Assembly (NCBI GenBank): GCA_911728435.2
Contig: OU452210.1
Coordinates: 6,882,001 to 6,946,000 of the forward strand
DNA: 64,000 nt
Direction: 5' to 3'
Source of the DNA: Apoderus coryli
Lineage: Eukaryota; Arthropoda; Insecta; Coleoptera; Attelabidae
Part shown: one piece after another, positions 35,656 through 47,878 of the stretch
How the letters are laid out: every line of letters begins with the position of its first letter
Numbering within the stretch: position 1 is the first letter of the stretch
The notes under the pieces: model-generated
The model's database searches: none
Told to the model about the DNA's origin: nothing
The model's input: only the letters and a program-made list of their open reading frames with translations
Position numbers and translations under genes: made by a program

Positions 35656-38600
35656 CTGGAAAATAAAACCGTAAACAATGTATAACTAAAATAAATAAAT
35701 TATAGCTGAAATTAATATACCGGCGTGTACTAGGCATTTCCGCTATTTGCATTATTTTTTTATTAAGTCTAACTGTCCAGGTAGCATATTTTCGAACTTT
35801 CCTGTCACAAACTTCCAGAGCCGGTTCGAGGAAAATTATTTGATTTAAGGCAGTTATATGCACACAAAATATCAGTATTTCAATTTGGAAAACAGTATAG
35901 TAGATGTGGTGTGCTGACCGCAAATTTGTATTCCTATATCTTCCTGTTTTTATTTATTAGTGTTAAACTAATTTTTATTATGCACTGTATTTAATTTTTT
36001 ATCATTTATTGATTGCTATGGGTTTGGATTGTTAATATAATTTAAAAAAGACGAATAAAAAATATATAAAAAGACCTTTAATTTTTCACCGATTTTATGG
36101 TATTATTAATTGAATACATTAATAGTAAATATTAAAAGATGAGGCCCGACAAAGATAACACACAGTGAGGGCAGTAAGATACCCACGCCTAGTGCGTGGA
36201 CTTCAGTGGGTTGTGATATATTATGGTATGTAAATGTTGCTTGGGAAAGAAATTGACATATTCTATTACTAAATAATAATTATAATAATAGCCTTTATTG
36301 ATCGAGCAGTGTAACCATAAAGAAATTTAAACCAAAAATAAAAAGCTGTGACGGTATTCCGGCTGTCCTCATCAGAGACTGCATATTAGGTGAACATTTA
36401 AAATAACATTTAATAAAAGTATTTTATATAACACTTTTCCAGACGCATGAATTTGTCCTGTTTTCAAAACAGCTCGTAATACGAAATTATCGAATTATCC
36501 CTAACTTGTCGAAGTCTTCGAAACACTGCTCCACAATCGAATCAAAAGTCTGATTATCGACGGACAACAAGGTTTTTTCCTACGCGATGTCAGTCAGTGA
36601 ACTGTCAGATTTGTGTTTAGTTTACAGTATTTGTGTTTAGGTTTAGCTACTTTTTAGTTACTTAGTTTTCATAAAAATGAAGAAAATGTTGGAATATCGA
36701 GTTTGTTTGCTTGTCATAGAGGAGAAAATTGCTGTTTTTACCTACACAAGAGATTTTGTTTAATTTAGCAGGGCCTCAGCCTAATTCAGTAGAACCAGAC
36801 CAGCATGGGTCGACAGATACTGACGAATAGATGGTACTCTGACCAGCTCATAATAAGAGCCAAACGAATTCGTCAGCTTCTGTCTACCCATGGTTCTACT
36901 GAATTAGACTGAGGCCCTGCTAAATTAAGCAAAATTCCTTGTGTATGTAAAACCAGCAATTTTGTCCTCTATGACAAGCAAACAAACTCGGTATTCAAAC
37001 ATTCTCTTCATTTTTATGAAAACTAAGTAACTAAAAAGTAGCTTATACTAAAATTAATGTAATTTAAAAAACACTTACCTAGGTCATCTCTATTCTGTAT
37101 TACGCATAAAGTAGAGGGTTCGGAGCTTTCAGTAGCATTTAAAAACACATCTGACCAAATTTTAGGAATGTAAGATTTCGCCTCATCCTGAGCTTTAGAC
37201 AATTTTTTATATAATTTGTAACATTCGCGCTGCCCCTCATCAAAAACCATGAAAGTCTGACATACTTCTTTAACATCGGGTCCCAGTGAAAAAATTTCGA
37301 CAATTAACAAATATAATTCTCTTATTAAAGCTATGTCTTCATAAACGCCGCCCTCGCGTAAATTAATTTTCTTTTTGGCTTCTTTTCGACGTTGTCTTGA
37401 CGACCACGATGATCTAAAAGATATATATGTGCTTTGTTATATTATGAATCAATAATTATTTTTATCAAGAGCGTAAGGAAAGACCAAATCAATAAGTACA
37501 CTTTAAATTATTTCATACCCTCGAGATCGGCTGCTGCCACTGGAACTCCGCAAAGAGATTGTGCTTCCTGATTCTGAATACAAGTCATCTTCAATATTGT
37601 GATCATATTCAGTATCGGTACTAACCATTTTAGAAAACTTGGTGTTTCGCACTATTTCTAAACGATCAACATATTTCTTGATTTTTTCTGACAATTCATC
37701 TATTTTGTCGCTTAGCAATTTTTTGTAACGCATTAGTTCTGGCTTTATGGTATTTTCTAAAACAAATCTAACAGTTAAAATCATATAGAACCAACCTGAA
37801 TACCAAAAAATATAGGCATTTATCTAATATAGAAATATCTTAGCCCATTAAATCGGACTCTATGATAATTGTGATAATTTATATATTTTTGTTTGAAGTT
37901 TTATCTCGTTTTACTGTATTTATATGTGTTTGTTGTTTTTATCTTAGAAAAGAAGAAAGAAAACAATTTATCTTAAAAAATATGAGATCTTTAAGTAATA
38001 TTGTAATATATTTACATATGTTTCGAAGATGTTTTTGATATTTCCAGACGTTGGCGATAGAACAAAAGTGTTTTTTTTGTTTTGTTTTAATTATTAGCCT
38101 AAACCCAAAGTAGACAAAATCAAAATCTCAACTGCTTATTTATTTGAGAATTTTATGTTCTATGAACACTGCAAACAATTTATTAAACACTGATTTCCGA
38201 GACTGTACATTACCTATTAAATGTTTGTTCCCATACTGATTTGCAAGACACACTGCCTTCTGGAATCGTTGGTTTTCCAACCAAACATGAATTGATTTAT
38301 CTATGTTATGAAGATCCTCGTGATAGCAAATCGCTGCTTCATCAACAAGTTTAAGTTTGGTTAGATTTTCAGCTAATTCATTAAAAATCTCATCTCTTCT
38401 ATCAGGATCAACATCTAATTCGCTTGCAAGACATGCTACCTTTGACCGACTCGCAGCCTTAGTAAACTCTACTAAAGCACCTTCTAAGTCTCCAGCTCTA
38501 TACAATATTAATCCAGCTTCGTAATGTTTACCACAAATAGAAATCTTCTTCGCCATTAATTTTGATACTAATTTAAAATTCGGATGGACTTCAGGACAAT

Positions 38601-41600
38601 TTAAATATGCAACGTTTTGTGTATTATGTTTAGTAATAAAATTACTAATAAAAGTTTCGTCAAAGTTTGTACAACGGATCAAATACTTTGTGGAAATATG
38701 AAATTCCTTTGCTATAGAACTCATTTGAAATCTTAAATGTATATCGTCAAGTTTCCTTAATTTTTCTATTTCTGGTTCGTAAACTTTTGGATCCTCGGAA
38801 CAGCAACCATACACAAATGATAAGAAGTTAATATTATACAAAGTGTGCGATATTGCGATAACATCATTTGTATGCTTGTACAGCAAAATCTGATGCATCG
38901 CCTTCTTACATATATCGATCTCAGAAAGGTCATAAACATGACAAACTAAATTTAAAGCAGATTTTAAGCTGAAATGTTTGATTTGTATAGTCACAATACT
39001 AACCAAATTAGATATCGGATCGTTTTCATAGATACAAGTTAAAATACTCTCAAATATTTTCTTTTTATCCTGACTATGGAATAAATAATTTTTAGGCATA
39101 CATTGTGAGTAAAGTGTTTGTAAAACATTTGCATCATTAAATTCAGAAACTATTGTAGTCAATAGTGAAGCAGTAGAAGCTGCATTGATAAAATCATCTA
39201 TCCTATTGACAAATCGATGCGGACTTAAATCGATGAGTAAGTTCCAATTTAAACGTTCTTGACGTATTTTAACAATCGCATCATTCCACCGATTTTGCTT
39301 CAGTAATTTTTCAATGTGATCAATCGATATTAAACGGCAAGTTATAGTTTCCAAATTGCCTCTAGGTACTTGCAGAACTACGCCATCGTCTGTTAAACAT
39401 ACTATTTTAGAGCACTGCTCAATTTCGCGTGAGTAGATGTTATCTAATCTCCATTTCTGACCATTTAGATATTCTGGTGACAATCTAATGCAGTACAACT
39501 TTGATGAATAATGGGTGAAGATTAAATATTCTTGGTATATAAATATTGATATTACGTCACTGCACACTTCGTTATGATTTACATACAGTAAGTTGTTTTG
39601 AGATAACGCGAATATACAGAATTCATTATTTATACTGGTTCCTGTACAGTAATATAAATGCGATAGTTCTTGCTTAGTAATATCTAGCGATTCTTTAGTT
39701 TCACTTATGTCACTAAAAATTAATCTATTTAATAACACATCTTTCAAAATTTGTTGTGACCATAAATCATCAAAATCATCAGGTCTTAGCATGACCTCAC
39801 GATTGTCATAATTCACTCCAATCTTGTCATCCTGACTATCAATCAACAAACATGATTTTAGAGTTGGATGGAATAGAACTCTATTGATTGGATAAGAGAA
39901 AGTCATTAATGTACTCGCCATAGGCGGAGGAACAATATGATCGTTAAAAAAAGTAAAATTCACATTAAAACCATCAACAACAGCAACTAGAGGCAAAAGA
40001 GTACTCCTATTTATAGTAAATTTGAAGTCGTAGAATTTGATTTCTTTACTAGATATTACTGCTAGCTTTATGACGTTACTAATGTCACATGGCAACCATG
40101 AAAAAGTGAGTAGTCTGCATGAATCAAACAATGATATTTGTTGTTTTAAATACCATTTTGCATTTGTATTATGATATATAGTAAGAGAACCATGTCCATT
40201 ATGTTCTATACTCAATATTCCCAAAACGTTCTTTGTAGGATGGTATAATATCTGTTCGATATCCCCCTAGAACAAAAATAACATAAATTATGCGTAAATT
40301 CATAACGTATGTAAATATTTTGTGCTTAATAAAAGGTGGCCGAATGAAAACGAGTACACATTTTTGGAAAAATTTAAATTTTTGTAGAACGTATCCTCTT
40401 CTAGGAGTGAGAGTAACCCCTAGAATTTAAATAGGAAAAGTAGGTCGAATGATACCTTATTTTACAGGTATTTTGATTCTCTTGCCAAACCTATTCTTTT
40501 TTCTTAAATTAACCGAAAGAATTTCATAGAATATTTTCTGAAGTAATCCATAACGACGAGGAGCGGGTAGTATTAACAAAAAAAATGCGTCTACTCCACA
40601 ACATATCAACAAATTTTATTGCCTGCTCTGGTGAGAATCAAACTCATAAATCTCCTAAAAAAAAATTTCTATTCGAAATATTTCAAAAGAAAAAAATCTT
40701 TTAAATTTTTATTTTATCCAAAAATTTTTAAAGTTGTAACTATGTTATGTTAAGCTTATTATCTTAGAGATTTCAATATGTTTCTTTTCTGAAAATTTTC
40801 ACAAATTGTACGTGTAAGTGTTTGAATTGCTTGTTCGTGCATATCATAATATGAATGCTGTATAGATCCTGTTACGCTACTGAAGATGGAACCTTGTTTC
40901 CGAAACATGTCTGGCATGTGATTTAAGCATATATAACAATATTTTGTAGAACAGACGCCTTTTATTTATTAATTCCATATACAATTTTTCATAGTGTAGC
41001 TCGCACGATTCATATCCAAGAACTTTATTTGCTTTTTATCAATTAGTATCTTTTAAATTTTAAAATGACAAAAAAGCTTAGCTAATCTATCGTACTGTCT
41101 GTCTTGAATTATTGCAATATAGTATATTATAATTGTATTGATCTTGTCAAAAACGCCTACAATATGTTCAGAACACATGCTCTAGATTAATTTTTCAGTT
41201 AATAATAATAATAGCATTTATTGCTCGACAGAATAATCGCTTTACAGCAATACAACCAATACTACAATAGTGATTACAATAAACCATTGATTATACACCA
41301 ATATAAAGCAATAATAAACTAATACAAAAACAAGAAATATTCATAATTATAGTGTAAAGAAATGACAACACAACATAAAGCAAATATTCACAAGTCAAAA
41401 CCCTCCAGAGCAGCTTTTAAAAGTGATCCCCGGAACAAGCTAATACATATATCACAACTATCACAAATTAAATTAAAATTGTTACACGACTTCGTAAACA
41501 AAAATGGATAAGAAATAAGATGCCGTCGATTTCTAAATTAAAAAAATAAAATAAAAGTGTAATGCATAACCTATACGCGGATCAATAGTTGGCATATTGC

Positions 41601-43666
41601 GAAAAATTTACTTGGATCTAAAAAATGTTATTTAGAACTGTAATAATCAGTTACGTGAAAGTGTTTTTCTATTTTATTTTCCATGTGTATTAAGCTAAAG
41701 AAAACAAAGTTTGTTAGCATTATGTGTCAATAAAACTCCACTTACAATTGATGAACCCTTAATTATTTCAGGAGGTGGCTTTAAGATATTTGCAATATAA
41801 TCCAAAGAAACAATAATATTAACAGCGGGAAAATATGAATAAATATTCGAATCTAGAAATAGCAAATAAGTATATAATTTACATATAGGCGTGCTAAAGA
41901 TAATGCATTGGCACCGCAAATAACGTATATTACCCCATCATACTGCGTTCACAAATATTTACCGATGATTACGGGTATTTTGTAATTTTCAAAAGAGAAG
42001 ACATTTGGGCTAATCGATATCCTCATGACTTTTTACAAGAAAATCAATCATCAGTATCTTCATTAAATGAGTGGCTCGTAATTATTAGCCCCTATTTCCT
42101 TCCACTACGATTAAATAGTTACTCATACTGTCCTCGTCTTGAATTACATGTACCTTCTTCTTGAAGAAGTTCGCATTCAGTTAGGCTAAATTTATTGTTT
42201 ATGCACGGCGGTGGTAAACGGTTGTATACGTGCAATAAGTCACTTGTATGAGCTGTAGGGAGGATGAGGACCTGTAAACAGGCCAGCCCGCTCCCGAGCT
42301 TAATCCTTTGGATTTTTGGATATGGGGTTATCTGAATTCTGTGGTCTATTCAAGCCCAGTGGAAAATATGAATTATTTGCGAAAACGCATTTTCAAATTT
42401 TTTTGAGGACTTGTTTTTTGTTATATTGTTAATCACATTAATTTATTTATTGTATATTCACTTTTATTCTTAATTCTAAACAGCTTCGCGTAGTAGAATC
42501 GTATGTCAACTATTTGGTTGAATAAAATTTAACATGAACATTTATTTCTGTTTCTAGTAAATCTTCAAGTTTTCAAAAAAATTAAAAAAAATACAGTGTA
42601 TTTTTATTGACCCAAAAACGGCTAAGTAGGTGACGAAATGTGTGCCCAAACCTAGGATTTTGATAACATTTAAAATTTAAACATTTGGTCAAAAACTACA
42701 CTTTGGGAAACTGAGATATTTTATATTTCGTTAATAATTAATAAATGCAAAGAATTTACCTTATTTGTAGGTACGAAGAACTCAGATCTCACTAAGCAGT
42801 TCTTTTCAAATATTACTATTTTATTTCTACCATTATGACAAGCGGCACATGCAATATAATTTCCTTGGCCTTTAAAACTTGTCGGGCGTAAAAGATTTCT
42901 CCGCACCCCTGTTTCATATAAAGGTTGCAATGTTCTATCAAAGACTTTCAAATACCGTGTGCCCTCGTCCCAGTAATTTACAACAAATTCTTCGCCGTTT
43001 CCTCTCCATGATATTAAAGGTGGGTCATACTGCAGCTTAATTTCTGAAAAAGTTTGATAATTCTAGTACATCTCAAAATATTTACTACGAGAGTATAATA
43101 AAAGATCTGCTAAGTATAATATAGGTAATTATTATTTTACCGTCAACTTTTTCTTCTTCCATTTTCGAACCTTTAAATTGTGTATTATGGGAACCCCATC
43201 CGACATACACAGAATTTGGTACTTTCGATTTTAAAGTACATGTGAATGAGGGTGTTAATTTTTCATTTTGAGCATTTGCATCAAAAAAGAAGCCACATAC
43301 ATTTTCATACTCATCAATAGCAACGAAAAAATTACCATTAGGGTTCCAAGACACATTACCGATTCTATGTTCCATTGTATGCAACAGCTGGATATTATTC
43401 TCGTCATATCGTAGAATCTTTGATCCTTCTGTGAATAACACAACTTTATCCAAACAGAAGTATTGTATATGTGTAATACATTTAATTTCCTTTGGTAAGG
43501 GAAATATTTCAGATATTCCAGATATGGGTTCGTAAATAATAATACTTTCGGTCGAAGCTAAGGCCGATGTGGATTCATTACAAAAATTTACACGGTATAC
43601 TGCGTCGCTCTTGTCACATAACTTAATCTCATGAGACAATGTTGATAATTTTTCCAAGTTTTCCAT
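35582..43666 (-). CDS. Elp1: Elongator complex protein 1 (ELP1/IKAP), complete
   Basis: Six exons (43666-43141, 43043-42760, 40266-38214, 37756-37519, 37413-37079, 35655-35582) join with matching phases into 3510 nt, 1169 residues, slightly shorter than fly and human ELP1. The start MENLEKLSTL is chosen over an in-frame Met 11 codons upstream because family members begin M.NL. Visible family blocks: a WD40-propeller N-terminus (GNVSWNPNGNFF, ISWRGNGEEF, WYLKQQI), an alpha-solenoid second half (ARDLEGAL-like RAGDLEGALVEFTKAA), a Ser-rich stretch (DLYSESGSTIS), the basic tRNA-binding patch SSRQRRKEAKKK near residue 1040, and the C-terminal PPK...W end (NDWRVSWFD). ELP1 scaffolds Elongator, which modifies wobble uridines of tRNAs in the cytoplasm. 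Confidence 0.95.
35656..36644. other. Elp1 intron 5, non-foldback part
   Basis: It contains a TAATAATTATAATAATAG tract at about 36278 followed by GCCTTTATTGATCG, which looks like the 3-prime end of a minus-strand LINE or SINE with a TTA-type tail. No protein piece was recognised. Confidence 0.45.
36645..37043. repeat. Large foldback element in Elp1 intron 5
   Basis: Arms 36645-36828 and 36868-37043 are reverse complements at about 90 percent identity with a 39-bp centre. Examples are TTTAATTTAGCAGGGCCTCA and its complement. No ORF or hammerhead core was recognised inside. The right arm stops only 35 bases from the Elp1 exon 5 splice donor, so a folded transcript would place a 180-bp hairpin next to that donor. 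Confidence 0.9.
37079..37413 (-). CDS. Elp1: Elp1 exon 5
   Basis: Acceptor ATATATCTTTTAG, donor GTAAGT after CTAG. It encodes SSWSSRQRRKEAKKKINLRE, GGVYEDIALIREL and the following helices to NRDDL. The basic stretch corresponds to the ELP1 tRNA-binding/nuclear-localisation-like motif. Confidence 0.95.
37519..37756 (-). CDS. Elp1: Elp1 exon 4
   Basis: Acceptor TTTGTTTTAG, donor GTATGA. It encodes NTIKPELMRYKKLLSDKIDE to the Ser-rich SLRSSSGSSRSRG end. It corresponds to the ETVIKP..LEA segment of the family. Confidence 0.93.
38214..40266 (-). CDS. Elp1: Elp1 exon 3 (largest)
   Basis: 2053 nt, phase 0 to phase 1. It begins GDIEQILYHPTKNVLGILS after acceptor TTTGTTCTAG and ends ANQYGNKHLI with donor GTAATG. 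The open frame continues to 38140, but that tail is intronic because the next exon supplies the conserved ENTIKP continuation. Confidence 0.95.
40593..40965. mobile_element. Ribozyme-bearing repeat with inverted ends
   Basis: The left end (AATGCGTCTACTCCACAA, about 40596-40614) is the reverse complement of the right-end block TTTTGTAGAACAGACGCC (about 40938-40956), allowing mismatches. A hammerhead-like core sits just inside the right end. The same TGTGGAGTAGACG block occurs next to the hammerhead at 50681-50725, so it marks a family. No protein is encoded. It resembles a non-autonomous Penelope-like derivative. Confidence 0.5.
40874..40916 (+). ncRNA. Hammerhead-ribozyme-like core
   Basis: CTGAAGA (40880-40886), stem II GGAA/TTCC, GAAAC (40902-40906), AT, GTC (40909-40911). 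Stem I GCTA/TGGC includes one G-U pair. Stem III would have a 2-nt loop, too tight for a monomer, so any activity would need a dimer. Confidence 0.45.
42760..43043 (-). CDS. Elp1: Elp1 exon 2
   Basis: Acceptor AACTTTTTCAG, donor GTAAAT after ACAAATAAG. It encodes IKLQYDPPLISWRGNGEEFV and onward to EFFVPTNK, part of the first WD40 propeller. Confidence 0.95.
43141..43666 (-). CDS. Elp1: Elp1 exon 1
   Basis: Starts at ATG 43666-43664 and encodes MENLEKLSTLSHEIKLCDKS to EEEKVD; donor GTAAAA. It contains the first propeller blades (IGNVSWNPNGNFFVAIDEYE). The open frame runs past the donor to 43085, but that part is intronic. Confidence 0.93.
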
Positions 43667-44514
43667 GCTACGGTAAAAGAACAACAACTCAACAAACAAA
43701 TTCTAAACAATTTACAGATCATCCAGATCTAGGTGTATAACCTATACATTTTTCAGGTTATTCTATTCTACTGCCTCCTGCCGGGCGCTATATTGTCATC
43801 TTCTTTCATCGGGGTGCAACTTGCGGAAAGATCAACTTATCAGTTGTTATAGAAAATTGCATTGTTTTTATTAAGAATTAGGACTATTAGGATAATGAAA
43901 ATAGTTAATAGTGTTTGTCATTTTTGTAGATAAAATTAGGCATTCGGCGTTCTCCTTCTAAACCTCTGGGTGGCAATTCGACCGAGGGTAATTATTAGCA
44001 GCTATTTGCACCGGTTACACTTAAGCTTAAGCGCAGTTTTATTATTGTTTTTAATATTACTGCATTTAAAATTATTAATAAAAGATAAATTCACAATCCC
44101 ATGTTGTTTATAATTTAAAAAAAAAAAAAAGTGAAATATTGAACAGTTAAAACTTAAAACTACTCAAGGTAATAGCAGAGAAAAAGGAAGGTAATATTAC
44201 AAATTACAAAACAAAAAAAATAATTCTTACATCTTACTTAATTTTAAATTGCACAATTAAATAAAATCGACTACTACTAACTAATTGTCTTTATTTATAT
44301 TATTAATAAATTACTTTTAGTAGATATTCAGGGTTCCTTTAATAAATAAAATTTCTTCAAAAGTTGTTTTTACTTTACTTTTTTGTTGAGAAAAATGTTT
44401 CTGTGTATACTACACACATCCCACATAATATATTGTATGTGTTGGTATAAATATAATACCATTTTTGATGCCTTAAAAAACTAACTTTGTGCAAATCTGA
44501 ACTCCGGTCGCCGC

Positions 44515-44522
44515 TGACGTCA
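44515..44522. promoter_or_regulatory. CRE/ATF-type palindrome
   Basis: TGACGTCA within CCGGTCGCCGCTGACGTCAC, one of the few GC-rich patches of this intergenic region. It could mark a promoter of Dyrk2 or Elp1. Confidence 0.35.
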
Positions 44523-45120
44523 CGACCTCCGCGCAATCACCTCACCAAAAGCTGCTCAATGAGGTAACAAATAATGCGCCTTACGCTTCCACATGTGGGC
44601 ATCTAATCAAAATTAATGTTTACATATTATGAAAACAAAACTGAAGATGTTAAAATATTTCCCCAGATCTTATCTCGGATATTATTGTCCAACTAAAAAA
44701 TCTACGATTGCCGGCTACCTTAAATTTGCTATGTTGACAAATTTACCCGATACTTAACTAAGTGCCCCCTACTTCCGATTTGGTGCAATCAATTTCGTTC
44801 TAAGTAATACCATTGTGTTTATAATGTTTATAAAGACAATCGTATTACTTAAAATTTAGGCGATACTTATCTATTCTCGACTTAAACTGTATGTGGTGCA
44901 AGCGACCATAAGTACTTTTTAAAACTCCCTTGTAGTAGAACATCAAAATGGCCGCGGCATATATTCCACCTTTTTTATCTCTCACTTGAGCGATATAGTT
45001 CTCTATATAGATGAGTCTATTCCGTCGTATGTAATGTTATTGAAAAATAGCCAGTTAACCCGTTTTTTAAAGATAAGTGGATATTTTGGTCTGTTCGATT
45101 TCGAATACACGATTTGCAAA

Positions 45121-45220
45121 AAATATCGTTATCTTAGATATATCTGAATCGGAAACAGGGTATCGATATGACAAAATATCGCTACGGGAATATCGATGTG
45201 CAAATATCGACCTTATTCGA
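45121..45220. promoter_or_regulatory. Cluster of CGATA/TATCG motifs
   Basis: Within 100 bp there are at least five ATATCG or CGATA elements, including TATCGATA-like palindromes. In flies such clusters bind BEAF-32 and DREF near divergent promoters. Whether that holds here is inference. Confidence 0.3.
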
Positions 45221-46897
45221 TCTGAGCCCTAGAATAATTATTTTTAATGCTTTTAATCCAGTGACTACAAAAATTTGGTCGTTTAACTGTCACAAAAGAT
45301 GACACACTCAATTAATCTTTAACTAGGTATATACTTAGGTTAGCAAAATATTAATTGAATGCGCCCAATGAAGTGCAATCAAGCAGCTAAGCTATTCTGA
45401 TAAGAAATCTAAATACTAAATAGTGCATGATAACAAATCATTAGTCTGCGATCTTCTAAAGCATATTAAATATTCCGAAACTAATTGTTTTATTATATAG
45501 ATACCGCCTAATACGAAATATTAAACAATTAGAGCAATTAAAAATAGATGGCACAAAAAAAATATTTGTGATTGTCTTAGAAATTACATAAGAGCAACGA
45601 GCCAACATAAATAACTTGTGAAGCAATTTAAATTAACCTTAAACTAGATCCCGAATAAATCGTCTGATATCTAATTAGAAAATTTAAAAGATACTTATCG
45701 ACGTATACGCATCCCTAATCATAAATTTGAATTAAGGTTATTAAACGGAAATGTACCTTAGTGGCTCGTAACTCGTAATATTAAATGTATTCCTTTCAAA
45801 TTTATCTAATACCGAATAATATGTATATAGCGGATAGCAAACAATAGTTTTGATGTTATAATTAATGATGGGTACATTTGACCTCTATAATAGTTTATTG
45901 GTGATTGCCTATATTTTATTCCTATTTTTTAATTATGTCATTGACCCGTATGCATCTATTCAAGGTTAAAGGACAATGTTCTCGGTATTCTATCAATTTG
46001 TCTAATACCTATATGAAGTACCTAGGTACTAGGTACAATATACAACAGCTCATCTTTAATATACTGTCAAATTACACATTTATTTTACCATTATAATATT
46101 CATTGAGCAAAGTCCTAAACGTAGAGAAAGAAATAAAGGTTTCGTTGTATGTTTCCAAAACAAGGAATTCATGACATCCAGGTTTCAGGACTGTACCTTA
46201 AACTGTTTATTAACTGTGCATGATTATTGTACCTAATATATTGATTTTTGTTCGTTATATTAGTCTATTACTTAGTTCTGTATAACATATTATTTGAAAG
46301 TGAGAAAAGCGACTTTGAAGTAGTAACAAAATATTTTGTTTGTATTGTTTTTGTTATTTCATTTGTGCTTAATGCGGTTCTGTTTTTAGGGTTGAATGTC
46401 ATAACGAATCTTTTCGATTTTGCCGAATACAAACGATTCAAGAAAATTTTAGATTATCGCGCAGTCGCTTTTGCATTAAAAGTTTGACAATTCCTTCGGC
46501 TTGAAGAAAAATATGGCTGTGAAACAAGCGAAAGCCTTTGTTTAATAGATAATGTTTTCAAACAGAAAAGTCATTTAAAAACGTGCATAAAAGCTTTAAC
46601 AGATATTGAAGAATACAATCATGCTATAGAAGGCCTATATTTTTGCAAATGTTCTACAGGAAGAGTGAGCAATTCTGAGTGTCTCGTGTAATAAAATCAA
46701 CGGGGTGCAAAAAGGTTTGTTATGATTTGAGGGTGTTTACCATTCGGGGTTGGTGTGTGATTTGAGACAGAGTGGTGTTAAAGTCAAACCGGGGGCTTAA
46801 ATAGTATCAGTGACCCGTAAATTTACAGATACGGACTCGCTCTAATGGTTGGCCATCAACCTCACAGAAAGTGGTAATGTGAGTATATAATGTAGAA

Positions 46898-47878
46898 ATG
46901 TCCAGTCTTGCTGTAGTTAATTCCGTAAAAATGCCTCGTACACAATTTATTCCTGTATCATCACATTCATACATTCAAGAAACAAATGGAGGAAATTTAC
47001 CACCACTGAATAAAAATATGAAAGAACAGAGCCCCCCAGCTGCTTCCACTGCCTCCGCTAATTCAGCAGGTCTTCCAGATCTTGCTGCAGTTGGTGGTTC
47101 ATGTGTACTCCAATGCATGGAAACTCATAGGATAGCTAGAAATAATAATACTACCACAAACACAGTAAGTACGCTACCAGTTAAGACCTCCCAAGCAAAT
47201 ATTGGTACTCTGAGTACTGAATGTAAACCAAAGACTATGGTGGTTACTCCAGAACAAGTACTGAAATTTTATATGAATAAGTTGACACCTTATGAACATC
47301 ATGAAATTTTTAACTATCCCCTCATCTATTTTATTGGAGCTAATGCTAAAAAACGTCCAGGCATAATTGGTAATCCAAATAATTGTGATTATGACAATGA
47401 TCAAGGTTCATACATACACATTCCTCACGATCATGTTGCTTATCGTTATGAAGTACTAAAAGTCATTGGAAAAGGCTCATTTGGACAAGTAGTTAAAGCG
47501 TATGACCACAGAACCCACATGCACGTTGCCTTGAAAATGGTTAGAAATGAAAAACGCTTTCATCGACAAGCACAGGAAGAGGTTAGAATTTTAGAACATT
47601 TGAGAAAACAAGACAAAGATAACACAATGAACATTATTCATATGTTGGATTCATTCACATTTAGAAACCACATGTGCATCACATTCGAATTGTTATCAAT
47701 CAACTTATACGAACTTATTAAGAAGAATAAGTTTCAAGGATTTAGTCTGCAGCTTGTAAGAAAATTTAGCCATTCGTTACTCCAATGTTTAGATGCCCTT
47801 AATAGAAATAAAATTATTCATTGTGATATGAAACCAGAGAATGTTTTGTTGAAGCAACAAGGAAGAAGTGGATTAAAG
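46898..47878 (+). CDS. Dyrk2: Dyrk2 exon A: N-terminus and kinase N-lobe
   Basis: 327 codons ending ...GRSGLK with donor GTAAGA at 47879. The ATG at 46898 is the first in frame after short upstream ORFs; MPRTQF 11 codons later is an alternative start. The open frame past the donor to 47932 is intronic. Confidence 0.93.

Larger units (their letters stand above)
40267..42759. other. Elp1 intron 2
   Basis: It holds the ribozyme-bearing repeat at 40593-40965 and, at about 41203-41250, a TTAATAATAATAATAG tract followed by CATTTATTGCTCGACAG, a minus-strand LINE-type tail like the one near 36278. The ORF at 41695-41919 is not part of Elp1. Confidence 0.45.
43700..46897. promoter_or_regulatory. Probable divergent promoter region between Elp1 and Dyrk2
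   Basis: Elp1 reads leftward from 43666 and the Dyrk2 coding sequence starts rightward at 46898, so both promoters and 5-prime UTR exons should lie here. Notable sites are a perfect CRE/ATF palindrome TGACGTCA at 44515-44522 in a local GC-rich patch and a dense cluster of ATATCG/CGATA motifs at 45121-45220. Short ORFs at 45905-46487 have no recognisable domain. No TATA box is assigned. Confidence 0.4.

Noticed and set aside
36340..36400. CTGATGAGGACAGCC on the minus strand as another hammerhead
   Set aside because: The following bases are GGAATACCGTC, with no GAAAC, and no convincing stem II or stem I pairs; it is more likely part of the LINE/SINE tail region.
41695..41919. ORF in Elp1 intron 2 as an extra Elp1 exon
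   Set aside because: Exons 2 and 3 already join in phase and in the conserved family order; the ORF has no ELP1-like sequence.
47174..47404. Minus-strand 76-codon ORF within the first Dyrk2 exon
   Set aside because: It is antisense to a strongly conserved coding exon.
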